A DNA stretch of 64,000 bases from Paenibacillus faecalis (GTDB lineage Bacteria; Bacillota; Bacilli; Paenibacillales; Paenibacillaceae). Shown here in pieces: positions 44,069-53,250 of the stretch. The notes under the pieces were generated by a model. That model saw only the letters and a list, made by a program, of their open reading frames with translations, had not been told where the DNA came from and searched no databases. The position numbers and the translations under genes are program-made. Position 1 is the first letter of the stretch; every line of letters begins with the position of its first letter. Where the stretch lies: NCBI RefSeq assembly GCF_900289175.1, contig NZ_LT985747.1, forward strand, positions 2,895,761 through 2,959,760. Reading direction: 5' to 3'.

Positions 44069-45118
44069 TTAAATCTTAACTACCTGCGTCAAGTTACGTG
44101 GTTCATCAGGATCGATGTCTTTATGAACTGCTGTCCAGAAGCCAATATACTGAAGAAGCGGCAAATACATGACGGCACGAGCTTCATCGCTCACATCCGA
44201 TGCCCCGATCTCAAACACGGCGTCCGCAAAAGCGGTATCCTCACCCGCACGAGCTGTGATAATAAGCACATATGCGCCGTAAGCCTTCATCTCTTCAGCG
44301 ACTTTCAGCTCATAGGAACGTGCAGTCTCCGAAAGCAGAAGTACAACAAGTGATCCTGGCTCGATGATCGATTTTGGACCGTGTCTGAATTCAAGGGTGC
44401 CGTAACTCTCTGTCCAAGTATAAGACATTTCCTTCAGTTTGAGGCATGCCTCTTGTGCGATGCCGAAATAACTTCCCATACCGAGGTATATCGTCTTAAT
44501 AAAATCGTTATTCACAATTATGTTTTTAGCAAAAGCATCCGCTTCCGCAATTTTAGCCCCGGCTTGATCTAACACCGTTTTCATCTCTTTAGAAAAGCTT
44601 CCGTTTGCAACGGCGGCAATCGCTGCCTGCATCATAAATGTCATACTTACAAAAGACTTAGTCATGACCGTGCTTTTCTCTTTACCAAGTGGTGAAACGA
44701 GACATTCGGTTTGCTTGGCCATACTGCTCTCTTCGTAACAAGTGATTCCGCAAGTATCCCAGTTATCAAGATTTTTCACCGAATCAATCGCCAAAATTAC
44801 CTCCGTAGATTCTCCAGAACGCGATACGCCTACAAGCAGCTTCTTGCCTGTTGCTGCCGTGGACTGATCTCTGAACAAAAAGATGTCTGATGAAGGTAAT
44901 GCATTAGCAGGTCTTGCAAGCCAGTAACGGAAGGTTGCAGCCATCGTCTGGGCTTGATAGTAGGATGATCCTGAACCAATAAAAATCACTTCATCGTAAT
45001 CAGCATTGCCAAAATATTTTTGAACCCAATTCTGTTGTTTGGCAAGCTGCTCCCATGCAGCTGCCATAGCTTCTGCCTGTTGTCCAATTTCCGGGTAAGT
45101 CAACTTTCCTTTCGTCAT
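44069..45118 (-). CDS. SIS-domain sugar-phosphate isomerase/deaminase (AgaS-like)
   Basis: This protein of about 349 residues has two SIS domains. It shows FIGSGSSYYQAQTMA near residue 45, SRSGESTEV near 100, IYLGMGSYFGIAQEA near 210 and RHGPKSIIEPG near 245, as in the isomerase half of GlmS and in AgaS/FrlB-type enzymes. With the aldolase and PfkB kinase downstream, conversion of a hexosamine-6-phosphate to a ketose-6-phosphate is the best inference. The ATG at 45118 is chosen over the longer frame to 45139 because GGGGGAG precedes it. It has its own promoter in the 29-bp repeat. Confidence 0.85.
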   Translation of the reverse strand: MTKGKLTYPEIGQQAEAMAAAWEQLAKQQNWVQKYFGNADYDEVIFIGSGSSYYQAQTMAATFRYWLARPANALPSSDIFLFRDQSTAATGKKLLVGVSRSGESTEVILAIDSVKNLDNWDTCGITCYEESSMAKQTECLVSPLGKEKSTVMTKSFVSMTFMMQAAIAAVANGSFSKEMKTVLDQAGAKIAEADAFAKNIIVNNDFIKTIYLGMGSYFGIAQEACLKLKEMSYTWTESYGTLEFRHGPKSIIEPGSLVVLLLSETARSYELKVAEEMKAYGAYVLIITARAGEDTAFADAVFEIGASDVSDEARAVMYLPLLQYIGFWTAVHKDIDPDEPRNLTQVVKI

Positions 45119-45153
45119 CAAAGAACGTCTCCCCCTCACTTCGTTATAATGAT

Positions 45154-45186
45154 ATATTAATTCATAATTATGATTTTTTCAATCAT
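45154..45186 (-). promoter_or_regulatory. Promoter and candidate operator of the SIS/DeoR operon (repeat copy 1)
   Basis: On the minus strand TTGAAA (45182-45177) and TAATAT (45159-45154) are 17 bases apart. The 29 bases at 45158-45186 are identical to 46501-46529. The segment holds the inverted repeat ATGATT-N5-AATCAT and the palindrome CATAATTATG inside the promoter, an operator-like arrangement. Confidence 0.7.
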
Positions 45187-45265
45187 TATTATGAATTTAT
45201 TTTTCAATCATCTAAATGAAAAAGCCGATTCCTGCATCAATTACAGAAAACGGCCATATGATAGG

Positions 45266-46441
45266 CTAAATCGGAAGCTTTTCATGGTTTTCTATAACCG
45301 GTCGATGTTTCCCCTGATCGATTTGAACAACTTTGCCACCCGCACGAATGGATTCCGTAGCTGCACAACCGACTGCCACACTCATTCTGCCGTCGAATGG
45401 ACTCGTTAAAGGCTGCTTGTTATCCAACACAAGATTGATAAAATCTTCGCAAATCCGTGGATCAGCCCCGGAATGCGTGCCCGGCATCTTTTTCATTTCA
45501 TACGTAATGTTGCTCATTTCATGCCATGTACCCGATTTTCTTGTTTTCACATGAATGACATCATTCACATCATCATTCTCGATTCGGCCTTTCGTACCGA
45601 TAAAAGTATAATTCCGCGAATAGTCCGGTGTAAAATGGCACTGGAGATAAGAAGCCTTAATCCCGCCTTCCAATTCCATAATGACCATGTTGTTGTCCTC
45701 GACATCGATTTCTTCACGGAAAGCGCATTGAGTGAGCCGCTCCAGACTGACATCAGGACAGGTGTCTTTCCGTTCGCAGTCAGGACAATACAGATCATTC
45801 GGCATATCACCACCATAATAATCCAGACTGCCAAACGAAGACACTTTCTTCGCATATTGGCCTGTGATCCAGTGAATGACATCGATGTCGTGTGAAGCCT
45901 TCTGAAGCAGCAGTGAAGTAGTGTTAGCTCTGGTGCCATGCCAATCATGATAGTAATAAAAACCGCCTAACCCGACAAAATGCCTTACCCAGACCGCTTT
46001 GATATCTCCAATTACCCCTGAATCGATAATTTCCTTCATTGTCTGATACATGCTCATGTACCGCATATTAAACCCGATCATAAGATGTTTGCCTGAGAGC
46101 TTCCATTCATCCAGAATCCGGTCGCACCCTTCAGGCGTAATCGCCAGCGGTTTTTCGCAGTATACATGTTTTCCAGCGCGGAATGCTGCTACTACATGCT
46201 CTTCATGCAAATGATCCGGAGAAAGAATAACGACCGCATCAATGTCTTCCCGGGCCAGCAGTTCACGATAATCAGTTGTGACAAAAGCATCTGAATTAAT
46301 TGCGTCCTTAAACTTTGAAAGTGCTTTCAAATTAACGTCTGCTGCACCCGTTACAACGGATCTGCCGCCAGGCTGATGCCAATATTCCACAATGTTGCTT
46401 CTGGCTCCTACACCGATGATTCCTAATCTAACTTGCTTCAC
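45266..46441 (-). CDS. Gfo/Idh/MocA family oxidoreductase with a four-cysteine insert
   Basis: This 391-residue NAD(P)-dependent sugar oxidoreductase has an N-terminal Rossmann fold with GIIGVGAR at residue 7 and the EKPLA motif near 96. The C-terminal alpha/beta domain carries catalytic-type His residues in SHDIDVIHW near 183. Between residues 219 and 239 it has four cysteines spaced CX2CX5CX10C, which could bind zinc or a cluster. The substrate is unknown; sugar or glycoside oxidation or epimerisation is typical. The start is a GTG at 46441 with GAGGTGAT upstream. It has its own copy of the 29-bp promoter segment. Confidence 0.88.
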   Translation of the reverse strand: MKQVRLGIIGVGARSNIVEYWHQPGGRSVVTGAADVNLKALSKFKDAINSDAFVTTDYRELLAREDIDAVVILSPDHLHEEHVVAAFRAGKHVYCEKPLAITPEGCDRILDEWKLSGKHLMIGFNMRYMSMYQTMKEIIDSGVIGDIKAVWVRHFVGLGGFYYYHDWHGTRANTTSLLLQKASHDIDVIHWITGQYAKKVSSFGSLDYYGGDMPNDLYCPDCERKDTCPDVSLERLTQCAFREEIDVEDNNMVIMELEGGIKASYLQCHFTPDYSRNYTFIGTKGRIENDDVNDVIHVKTRKSGTWHEMSNITYEMKKMPGTHSGADPRICEDFINLVLDNKQPLTSPFDGRMSVAVGCAATESIRAGGKVVQIDQGKHRPVIENHEKLPI

Positions 46442-46496
46442 TGCTCATCACCTCAATTTCTAAAATTAACGATCATGGATTTCATGTTTCGATGAT

Positions 46497-46529
46497 AGTC
46501 TAATTCATAATTATGATTTTTTCAATCAT
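46497..46529 (-). promoter_or_regulatory. Promoter and candidate operator of the Gfo/Idh gene (repeat copy 2)
   Basis: TTGAAA (46525-46520) and TAGACT (46502-46497) on the minus strand are 17 bases apart. The 29-bp segment 46501-46529 is identical to that before the SIS gene. Confidence 0.7.
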
Positions 46530-46567
46530 ATAAATGACATTTGAAATCAAATATTATTACATAAATA

Positions 46568-46612
46568 AAAAAAGATAGACACAAGCAGAAAAAATGATCT
46601 GCCGTATCTATC
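46568..46612 (-). terminator. Terminator of the SPFH-RHH operon
   Basis: A long imperfect stem (GATAGA...GCAG with CTGC...TATCTATC) is followed on the minus strand by TTTTTTT. It lies 30 bases after the RHH stop and isolates the Gfo/Idh promoter. Confidence 0.75.
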
Positions 46613-46641
46613 CATTCGTTACTCCTATATCCTTTTTCATT

Positions 46642-46803
46642 TCACTCTTTATCTTGGTTCCATCTTCCTGCTTTCTTCACAGCTTCTTTCAAAAGAATCT
46701 CAATTTGAGCATTTACGCTTCGCAGCTCATCATCTGCCCATTTTTCAAGCGCATCATAGAGCTTGGGGTCGATTCTTAGCGGATAAGCTTTTCGTTTAGC
46801 CAT
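46642..46803 (-). CDS. Arc-type ribbon-helix-helix protein
   Basis: This 53-residue basic protein has the ribbon-helix-helix layout: a strand KAYPLRIDP, helix [15 protein letters not shown], turn, and helix [19 protein letters not shown]. It resembles Arc/CopG repressors, which bind DNA as dimers. The ATG at 46803 lies 13 bases downstream of the SPFH stop. The ribosome binding site is weak, so translation may be coupled. It is too short for size-filtered ORF lists. The repeat array over the operon promoter is a plausible target for autorepression. Confidence 0.8.
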   Translation of the reverse strand: MAKRKAYPLRIDPKLYDALEKWADDELRSVNAQIEILLKEAVKKAGRWNQDKE

Positions 46804-46816
46804 GGTCCCAAATATC

Positions 46817-47677
46817 CTAATAAATACTTCCTGTATTTATAACAGGATGTGTTCCTTTTTCAGACACAATGGAAACCATCAGGTTATTGACCATTTGTGC
46901 CTTCTTCTCATCGTCTAGCTCCACAACGCCTTCATCCGCTAATTGCTCGATTGCGCTCTTCACCAAACTGACGGCGCCATCTACAATGACTTTGCGTGCA
47001 GACAATACCGCCTGTGCCTGTTGTCTTTGCAGCATAGCAGCTGCAACTTCAGAAGAATAAGCCAGGTGCATGATACGAGCCTCAATGACATCAACTCCGG
47101 CAACAGCAAGACGGTTTTGAAGATCTTGTGCTAAAAAATCAGCGATTTCATCGCTATTCTTCCGCAATGACATATCCGTCTCATTCTCAAAATGATCATA
47201 CGCATATTGACTGGCAATATGGCGAATACCTGTCTCGCTTTGAATCTGAACAAATTCTTCGTAATCCTCTACATCGAATGTGGCTTTAGCGCTATCCGAA
47301 ACCTTATAGACAACGACAGCAGCAATTTCGATCGGATTTCCTTCCAGATCGTTAACCTTCAGCTTGTCACTGTTAAAGTTGATAACACGAAGCGAAACTC
47401 TGGATTTGATCGTTAACGGAACCGCTGCCCACAGCCCCTGCTCCCGGATGACACCAACATAAGTTCCGAACAGAGTAAGAACCTTGGCCTCGTTCGGTTG
47501 AACAATGGTGATACCCGAAAGAATCAATGCGGCTACAATCACCAGGATCACTGGAAGTACAAGTGCTGAACCAACAGATTCCGTTGTCAGGAACAGGAAC
47601 GCAGCTAAACCGATAAACAGTAACGATACAAGAATACCGAGATAGCCATTCACCTTTAACGCTGGTTTTTCTTTCAT
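46817..47677 (-). CDS. SPFH/band 7 domain protein
   Basis: This 286-residue protein has two N-terminal membrane segments (about residues 10-30 and 37-57) and an SPFH domain (about 58-225) with [21 protein letters not shown]-terminal helical region rich in Gln, Ala and Val follows ([18 protein letters not shown]). SPFH proteins form membrane rafts or scaffolds and often control proteases. The ATG at 47677 follows CAGGGGG. It is the first gene of a two-gene operon with a ribbon-helix-helix protein. The function is unknown; it is probably not part of sugar catabolism. Confidence 0.88.
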   Translation of the reverse strand: MKEKPALKVNGYLGILVSLLFIGLAAFLFLTTESVGSALVLPVILVIVAALILSGITIVQPNEAKVLTLFGTYVGVIREQGLWAAVPLTIKSRVSLRVINFNSDKLKVNDLEGNPIEIAAVVVYKVSDSAKATFDVEDYEEFVQIQSETGIRHIASQYAYDHFENETDMSLRKNSDEIADFLAQDLQNRLAVAGVDVIEARIMHLAYSSEVAAAMLQRQQAQAVLSARKVIVDGAVSLVKSAIEQLADEGVVELDDEKKAQMVNNLMVSIVSEKGTHPVINTGSIY

Positions 47678-47692
47678 GGAATTACCCCCTGG

Positions 47693-47741
47693 ATATCAAT
47701 ATGATATCACAATTATATCACCAAGATATATGAATTGACAA
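47693..47741 (-). promoter_or_regulatory. SPFH-RHH promoter overlapped by four 11-bp-spaced repeats
   Basis: ATATCA (TGATAT on the minus strand) occurs at 47693-47698, 47704-47709 and 47715-47720. A degenerate copy ATATAT lies at 47726-47731. All are exactly 11 bases apart. On the minus strand TTGTCA (47741-47736) and TATAAT (47717-47712) are 18 bases apart, so the repeats cover the -10 box and start site. The geometry fits cooperative binding of RHH dimers on one face of the DNA. Confidence 0.7.
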
Positions 47742-47755
47742 TAGGGAAAAAACCA

Positions 47756-47794
47756 AAGGCCGATTTCCGCATAAAATTGCAGAAATCGGCCTTT
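47756..47794 (-). terminator. Terminator of the GH125-GH130-GH38 operon
   Basis: AAAGGCCGATTTC and GAAATCGGCCTTT pair with a short loop, and the minus strand continues with GGTTTTTTCCC. It lies 40 bases past the GH38 stop. Confidence 0.85.
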
Positions 47795-47834
47795 CATCAA
47801 ATCGCGATCTATTCTGTTAATAAATTCGTAGTCT

Positions 47835-50561
47835 TTAACATTTTACACCAATCGTCAAGATTTCATAAGGCTTCACAGAAAGCGAGAATTCTCCCTGATC
47901 CGTAAACGGATGAAGCTCTCCCTCTTCTTCCAAAATCGTCGTCTTGTAAGCCTGTGCTCCGGAAAGTTTGGAGTGCAGCGTCAATTCAGATGGAGAGTCG
48001 CCCATATTAAACCAACGAAGCATCAAATCACCTGATTGACGGCTGACCTTAAGCGATGAGAAAGCAAGTTCATCGTTTTCCCATTTGAACACGGAACCAT
48101 AAGGAGAAACGCTTCCCTCATGAATACCTGTCTGACATACCGTCCATGGAATCTGGAACTGATAAGCTTCTGCATAGGCGCCGGAAGCAATCCCATCACC
48201 ATCATGCGGAATGATCTCCATATGCGCGGTATAAACGCCAAGACACTGAGCTTCAGGCGTTGGGAAGTGCCCCCAATCACCGAGTTCCCCGACAGCACGC
48301 AGCAGCGTAACTGCAATTGTATTGCGGCCGTCGCGTAAAACCTCATATTCATTCAATCCCAGGTTGGCTACTGTAAGTCCGGCTCCTTCTCCACTAACAT
48401 CAACAAAGGCTTGCTGATGTGCCGTGTTGCTAGGGTTTTCCCATTCTTTCGCAGGCGTATTGCTTCGTGTAGCAACTTCGAAAATGGAATCGACATGGTG
48501 AACAGAAGCATCCAGATCGGTCGGGAACAACGCCCGCAGACGATGATCCTTCGCCTGGTTGTCAAAGGTTGCTTCTATTTTAACGCCATTGCCTTCACGT
48601 TCCAAAGATATCAAGGTGCGAATGGACAGCATGACTGTCTCGCTTGAGCGCTGAACTTTGCGAAGCGGATAATAGATCAGCTCTCTCTGCTCTTCTTCAA
48701 GCTTATCGTCAGCGGATGCGGGTATTTCCCATTCATGAATCACTTCGAACGCTGCCCGATACGGTGTATCTTCCACAACCCGAATCTTAGCTTCAAGCCC
48801 TTTTGTCGTCAAAGCTTCTTCCCCATCCGGTTGTTTAAACATATATTCGTTACCGATATCACCGGTGTTCTCATATATACCCAGATCACGGAAGACTTGA
48901 CCGTTTCTCTTGTCTGTCAGCGTAAAGGAACCGTCTGAAGCCAGCTCGACCTTCAATTTGTTATTCTCCAGCACTCTCTCTCCGGTCACCAGAGACTTCG
49001 AATCCGCCGGTTTTGCATCCCCCTTCACAAACGCATAGGTTTGCATTCCAAGTGCAGGCAGGTTCTTAACTTCAAGAGTCAGTTTCACTCTCCGGCACAT
49101 ATAAGGTTGACGGAATTTATCATCCGGCAAATCATAACCGAACTGAACTCCTAAATCCTCCATCGTGAACGCAATCCCGTTCCCTTCACTATCAACAACA
49201 GTTCGTCCGGAAAGATCAACCTCTTTCATCCGGGTAGCTGTCTCTTTCAGGGAAAACCCGTCACGGAAATACAGGCGTTCAACGTCAAGCTCAACTGTCA
49301 CCGTACCGCTGCGCTTCCAGCCGCTCGTATTGAATACGACAAACGGAACGCTGCTCTCGCCCCACTTGGCAAACGATGTAGTGTCAACCGCTTCAGCGAT
49401 CGCATTCTTGCTGTCATCTATAATGCTTTCGGCAACATGGCGGCTCTTATCGAACCGAGTTACCATCTCACGGTGCACCTCGTCAACGCTGCATCCGCAA
49501 ATGCTATCATGCGGGTGGTTTTGCATCAATGTCTTCCATGCATAAGTAAACAGATGATGCGGGTATTCCTGCCCGAGCAGGCTTGCAAACGATGCAAGCG
49601 GCTCCGCTACTTTTTCCAGAATACTTTGCCCAGCCTGGTTCATCTGTTTTAGATAAACACGGGCAGAAGCGGTGTTGACTAGCGTGCCCCATCCATCTGT
49701 ACGCTGACTGCGCAGCTCGCCCTGCACCGAAGACAACTCCTGGCTCATGCTGTTTTTCAAGTCTTTCATATAATCATCAAAAGTTGAGTGAACGAATTCG
49801 GTATCCGGATACAGTTTTTTCGCGGTTTCAATCGCTTCTGGCAGATCACATTGAACCGGCTGATGGTCACATCCGTTCATGTACAACAGCTGGCCTGTCG
49901 AGGCAAACTTTTCAGCATCAGCCAGTTTTCTTTCCCAGAAAGTCTTGGCTTCTTCTTCATCAACCGGGATTTCGTTCCCGTTGCTGTACCAATTGGCGAA
50001 CAGAATACCGAGCACTTTGGAGCCGTCTGGTCCTTCCCACATCAGCTCGGAGAAAGACGATTCATAGCCTTCATCCGATACCGTATTGTTAAAGCCGGTT
50101 GGTTTCACTCCACGGCCGAAGAAAGCATTATCGATACCGGATTGCAGCATCAGCTGCGGCATCTGGCCCGCAAGTCCGAAAGTATCAGGGAAATAGCCGA
50201 TCTTCGAGATGGTTCCATATTGTTTCGCATCCTGATGTCCGATCTGCATGTTACGCACATTCGCTTCACTGCTTGTCAGGAAAACATCCTGCAAAATATA
50301 CCATGGCCCGATCTGAATTCGGCCTTCATGGATAAGCGCTTCAAGCTGCTGCTTCTTCTCGGGACGAACCTGCAAATAATCTTCCAAAATGATCGTCTGA
50401 CCATCCAGGAAGAAATAACGGTACTCCGGGTCTTTCTCCATTGTTTCAAGAAGTGTATCCATTAGCTGGACAAGGCGCACATGATGCTTTTCATAAGGTA
50501 AATACCACTCTCTATCCCAGTGGGTATGAGAAATGATATGAGCTTTTCTTGATTGGGTCAT
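47835..50561 (-). CDS. GH38 alpha-mannosidase
   Basis: This 908-residue cytosolic GH38 enzyme releases alpha-linked mannose by a retaining, metal-dependent mechanism. The N-terminal catalytic domain has SHTHWDREW with metal ligands H14 and D16, GYFPDTFG with the nucleophile D126, and NHPHDSICGCS with a late metal His. The C-terminal half is the usual beta-sandwich region. The length matches MngB-type and streptococcal GH38 enzymes. It has no signal peptide, so it acts on imported oligosaccharides. GGGGGAG precedes the ATG. It is last in an operon with GH125 and GH130. Confidence 0.95.
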   Translation of the reverse strand: MTQSRKAHIISHTHWDREWYLPYEKHHVRLVQLMDTLLETMEKDPEYRYFFLDGQTIILEDYLQVRPEKKQQLEALIHEGRIQIGPWYILQDVFLTSSEANVRNMQIGHQDAKQYGTISKIGYFPDTFGLAGQMPQLMLQSGIDNAFFGRGVKPTGFNNTVSDEGYESSFSELMWEGPDGSKVLGILFANWYSNGNEIPVDEEEAKTFWERKLADAEKFASTGQLLYMNGCDHQPVQCDLPEAIETAKKLYPDTEFVHSTFDDYMKDLKNSMSQELSSVQGELRSQRTDGWGTLVNTASARVYLKQMNQAGQSILEKVAEPLASFASLLGQEYPHHLFTYAWKTLMQNHPHDSICGCSVDEVHREMVTRFDKSRHVAESIIDDSKNAIAEAVDTTSFAKWGESSVPFVVFNTSGWKRSGTVTVELDVERLYFRDGFSLKETATRMKEVDLSGRTVVDSEGNGIAFTMEDLGVQFGYDLPDDKFRQPYMCRRVKLTLEVKNLPALGMQTYAFVKGDAKPADSKSLVTGERVLENNKLKVELASDGSFTLTDKRNGQVFRDLGIYENTGDIGNEYMFKQPDGEEALTTKGLEAKIRVVEDTPYRAAFEVIHEWEIPASADDKLEEEQRELIYYPLRKVQRSSETVMLSIRTLISLEREGNGVKIEATFDNQAKDHRLRALFPTDLDASVHHVDSIFEVATRSNTPAKEWENPSNTAHQQAFVDVSGEGAGLTVANLGLNEYEVLRDGRNTIAVTLLRAVGELGDWGHFPTPEAQCLGVYTAHMEIIPHDGDGIASGAYAEAYQFQIPWTVCQTGIHEGSVSPYGSVFKWENDELAFSSLKVSRQSGDLMLRWFNMGDSPSELTLHSKLSGAQAYKTTILEEEGELHPFTDQGEFSLSVKPYEILTIGVKC

Positions 50562-50606
50562 AGTTGTCGACTCCCCCTTGTTTCACAGAATGATGTATGA
50601 ACATGA

Positions 50607-50651
50607 CAAGCGTGCGAAATGTTTTATTGAACCTGTCATTTTACACGCTTG
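50607..50651 (-). repeat. Intercistronic inverted repeat between GH130 and GH38 genes
   Basis: CAAGCGTG (50607-50614) and CACGCTTG (50644-50651) are perfect 8-bp arms around a 29-base loop in the 122-base gap. No U-run follows, so a role in mRNA stability is more likely than termination. Confidence 0.55.
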
Positions 50652-50683
50652 CCTGTCTCTAACGTATGTTATCAACCTGAATG

Positions 50684-51679
50684 TTACGCCTCATCTAAAG
50701 GGTACTTCTTCATGTAATCCATCAGCTCATCGACAGTCGTAAACGCCAATCCTGTCACGGTGTCGGCACAACCATAGTAAATCGCGATGCGACCGGTGTC
50801 GGCATCGGTCAACGCCGCGCACGGGAACGTTACGTTAGGCACATCGCCCACGCATTCGTATGTCGTTTCAGGTCCCAAAATATAGTTGCGGGAACGTGCT
50901 TTCACTTTCCATGGCTCATCGAGATCCAAGAGAGCAACGCCCATACGATAAACGAAGCCGTTGCACGTATTGATAACACCATGGTAAATCAGCAACCAGC
51001 CTTCGTCCGTTTCGATCGGAACCGGTCCAGGTCCAATTTTCTTGGACTGCCATGCCGAAGCATCTCCATTAATCGTTCCCATTACAAAACGGTGCTTGCC
51101 CCAGAAGGTAAGATCAGGACTTACGCTGTAGAAAATATCCCCGAACGGTGTATGGCCCGTATCGCTCGGACGGCTGAGCATCGCATAATAATCACCAATT
51201 TTGCGCGGGAACATCACCCCATTACGGTTATACGGCAAAAAGGCGTTTTCCAGTTGGTGGAACGTCTTGAAATCGGTCGTATACCCAATCCCGATCGTAG
51301 GGCCATGATAGCCATTACACCAGTTGATGTAATAACGATCTCCGATTTTGATCACCCGTGGATCGTAACGGTATTCACGCTTCGTTATTTCCTCATCGCC
51401 TTCAAATACGATAGGATCGTGATTGATTTTCCAGTTGATACCGTCTTCGCTGAAACCGGCGAAAATATCCATACTAACGGATCTAGAATCGCAGCGGAAC
51501 ACACCAGCGAATCCACCTTCAAATGGAACGACGGCGGAGTTGAATACACTATTGGAATTGGGGATTGCATGACGCTCAATAACCGGATTTTCCGAATAGC
51601 GCCATACCGGAGCATTGAGACCCTCCGGCTTGTCCTGCCAAGGGATGTTTTTTAGGGATTCGCCAATAATTTTAGTCAT
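50684..51679 (-). CDS. GH130 beta-mannoside phosphorylase
   Basis: This protein of about 331 residues is a five-bladed beta-propeller of GH130, which splits beta-mannosides with phosphate to give mannose-1-phosphate. Family marks are [19 protein letters not shown] near residue 43, the YRYDPRV segment with the catalytic Asp near 103, and [12 protein letters not shown] near the C terminus. In this setting the core Man-beta-1,4-GlcNAc of N-glycans is the likely substrate; beta-1,2- or 1,4-mannobiose remain possible. The frame is open 42 codons upstream. The ATG at 51679 has AAAGGAG and matches the family start. Confidence 0.9.
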   Translation of the reverse strand: MTKIIGESLKNIPWQDKPEGLNAPVWRYSENPVIERHAIPNSNSVFNSAVVPFEGGFAGVFRCDSRSVSMDIFAGFSEDGINWKINHDPIVFEGDEEITKREYRYDPRVIKIGDRYYINWCNGYHGPTIGIGYTTDFKTFHQLENAFLPYNRNGVMFPRKIGDYYAMLSRPSDTGHTPFGDIFYSVSPDLTFWGKHRFVMGTINGDASAWQSKKIGPGPVPIETDEGWLLIYHGVINTCNGFVYRMGVALLDLDEPWKVKARSRNYILGPETTYECVGDVPNVTFPCAALTDADTGRIAIYYGCADTVTGLAFTTVDELMDYMKKYPLDEA

Positions 51680-51735
51680 TGTTATGTCTCCTTTATTAGA
51701 ACGTTTATTATGCATAAATGAGATCAACGAGAAAC

Positions 51736-53055
51736 TTACAAAATACCTTCTTTCATCGCCCGGTACACGAGCTGAGAGAACAAGCTGTTTGACCAGGCAA
51801 ACCAAGATCTGGTGAAAATTTTCGGATCATCGGCATGAAAGCCTTCATGCATAAATCCAGTATCAGCATCTGTCGATTCCAAAAGATCGATCATTTCAAG
51901 CTTCTCTTCAGCTGTTGATGCTGTAAGCCCTTGCATTGATAGCGCCATATGCCAGATGTACTGCGGCGGTGTATGGGGACTGCCAATACCTTTTGCTGCT
52001 TTTCCTTCAAAATAGTATGGATTTTCCTTGCTCAGCGCAAAGCGTCTTGTATTCTGATAGATCGGATCATCCGCACCGACATATTCCAAATACGGAATGG
52101 ACATCAGCCCCGGTGTGCCCGCATCATCCATCAGGCAATAGTTACCGAAGCCGTCTGTCTCATATGCATAAATCGGTCCGAATTCAGGATGGCGGTAAAT
52201 GCCGTATAGCTGAATTCCATGATCGATTTCGGCTTCCAGCTTCTTAAGATCCGCAAGCAGCGACATATCGCGGAATACCCATTCTGCAAACTCCTGCATA
52301 TGACGCAGCGCTACAACGGCAAACATATTACCTGGAATGTTGTAATGGAAATCACAGGCATCATCGCTGGAACGGAAACCGGACCATACCATCCCTGTAT
52401 AATTGACCGGCATGCCTAATCCATTGTTGCGCAAGGAGTCCTCCGGAATGCCGTTATCCCGTGTAAAGCGGTATGAAGAACGTTCAAAGTGATGCTGCTC
52501 GGTCTTGAACAGCTCTACAATTTTCAGCATCGCCGCTTTGAACCCTGCATCGAATATATCAGTAAGCCCGGTCTCCTTCCAGTAAGCATAGGCCAACCGG
52601 ATCGAGAAGCATAATGAATCGATTTCAAATTTGCGCTCCCATACCCATGGGGACATCTCTGTCTGGTCATCGGTGTTCCAATGCCAATCATTGGCCGATT
52701 CATTAAACGCATTGGCATACGGATCAATATGAATATAGTTCATATGACGCTTGATCAAGCCGCTCAAAATCCGCTGAAGATCAAGGTCATTTTTGGCAAA
52801 TGGGACATAATGAATGACCTGTTCAACGGAGTCACGCAGCCACATTGCCGGAATGTCACCGGTTATAATAAACGTTGTTCCATCATCCATCAACTTAGTC
52901 GTAGTTTCCAGCGTATTCGGAAACGTATTTTTAAATAATTGTAAAAGCTTAGGGCGATGCGCCAACTTCTCTTCTGCCTCTCTCAATACATCTTGAATCG
53001 ACCGCGGCAGCTCAAGCGGCGGCATAGGTATTTGGGGCAGTCTAAATTGTTCCAT
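51736..53055 (-). CDS. GH125 exo-alpha-1,6-mannosidase
   Basis: This 439-residue metal-independent (alpha/alpha)6-barrel enzyme of GH125 (formerly DUF1237) removes alpha-1,6-linked mannose by inversion. Signatures are [19 protein letters not shown] near residue 58, [20 protein letters not shown] near 118, and [16 protein letters not shown] near the C terminus. There is no signal peptide. Together with GH38 it can strip the branches of high-mannose N-glycan pieces. A large RNA hairpin lies in the 195-base gap upstream. Confidence 0.95.
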   Translation of the reverse strand: MEQFRLPQIPMPPLELPRSIQDVLREAEEKLAHRPKLLQLFKNTFPNTLETTTKLMDDGTTFIITGDIPAMWLRDSVEQVIHYVPFAKNDLDLQRILSGLIKRHMNYIHIDPYANAFNESANDWHWNTDDQTEMSPWVWERKFEIDSLCFSIRLAYAYWKETGLTDIFDAGFKAAMLKIVELFKTEQHHFERSSYRFTRDNGIPEDSLRNNGLGMPVNYTGMVWSGFRSSDDACDFHYNIPGNMFAVVALRHMQEFAEWVFRDMSLLADLKKLEAEIDHGIQLYGIYRHPEFGPIYAYETDGFGNYCLMDDAGTPGLMSIPYLEYVGADDPIYQNTRRFALSKENPYYFEGKAAKGIGSPHTPPQYIWHMALSMQGLTASTAEEKLEMIDLLESTDADTGFMHEGFHADDPKIFTRSWFAWSNSLFSQLVYRAMKEGIL

Positions 53056-53118
53056 GATGTTCTGGCTCCTTTAAGTAATAATAGTTATGTGTTACCTTTA
53101 TCGCTTTTTGTACATCAT

Positions 53119-53190
53119 CCTGAAACGTGCAAGTTGATGGACTAGTGAGATATCTTCGATACTGTCCACCGTATTCCTGCACGATTCAGG
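53119..53190 (-). repeat. Large intercistronic stem-loop before the GH125 gene
   Basis: CCTGAAACGTGCA (53119-53131) and TGCACGATTCAGG (53178-53190) pair with one mismatch. Inside them TGGAC/GTCCA, AGT/ACT and ATC/GAT pair in order, so most of the 72 bases can fold. A further inverted repeat, GAACAA-AA-TTGTTC, lies at 53203-53216. No U-run follows on the minus strand. Confidence 0.6.
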
Positions 53191-53250
53191 TCACATATTT
53201 TCGAACAAAATTGTTCTATAACGATACAAAGCATATACCCATTACAAAAA

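Noticed and set aside
49788..50465. Plus-strand frame of 225 codons opposite GH38
   Set aside because: It is antisense to the conserved catalytic domain, with no start signals.
50981..51655. Plus-strand frame of 224 codons opposite GH130
   Set aside because: It is antisense to GH130 coding sequence and has no family resemblance.
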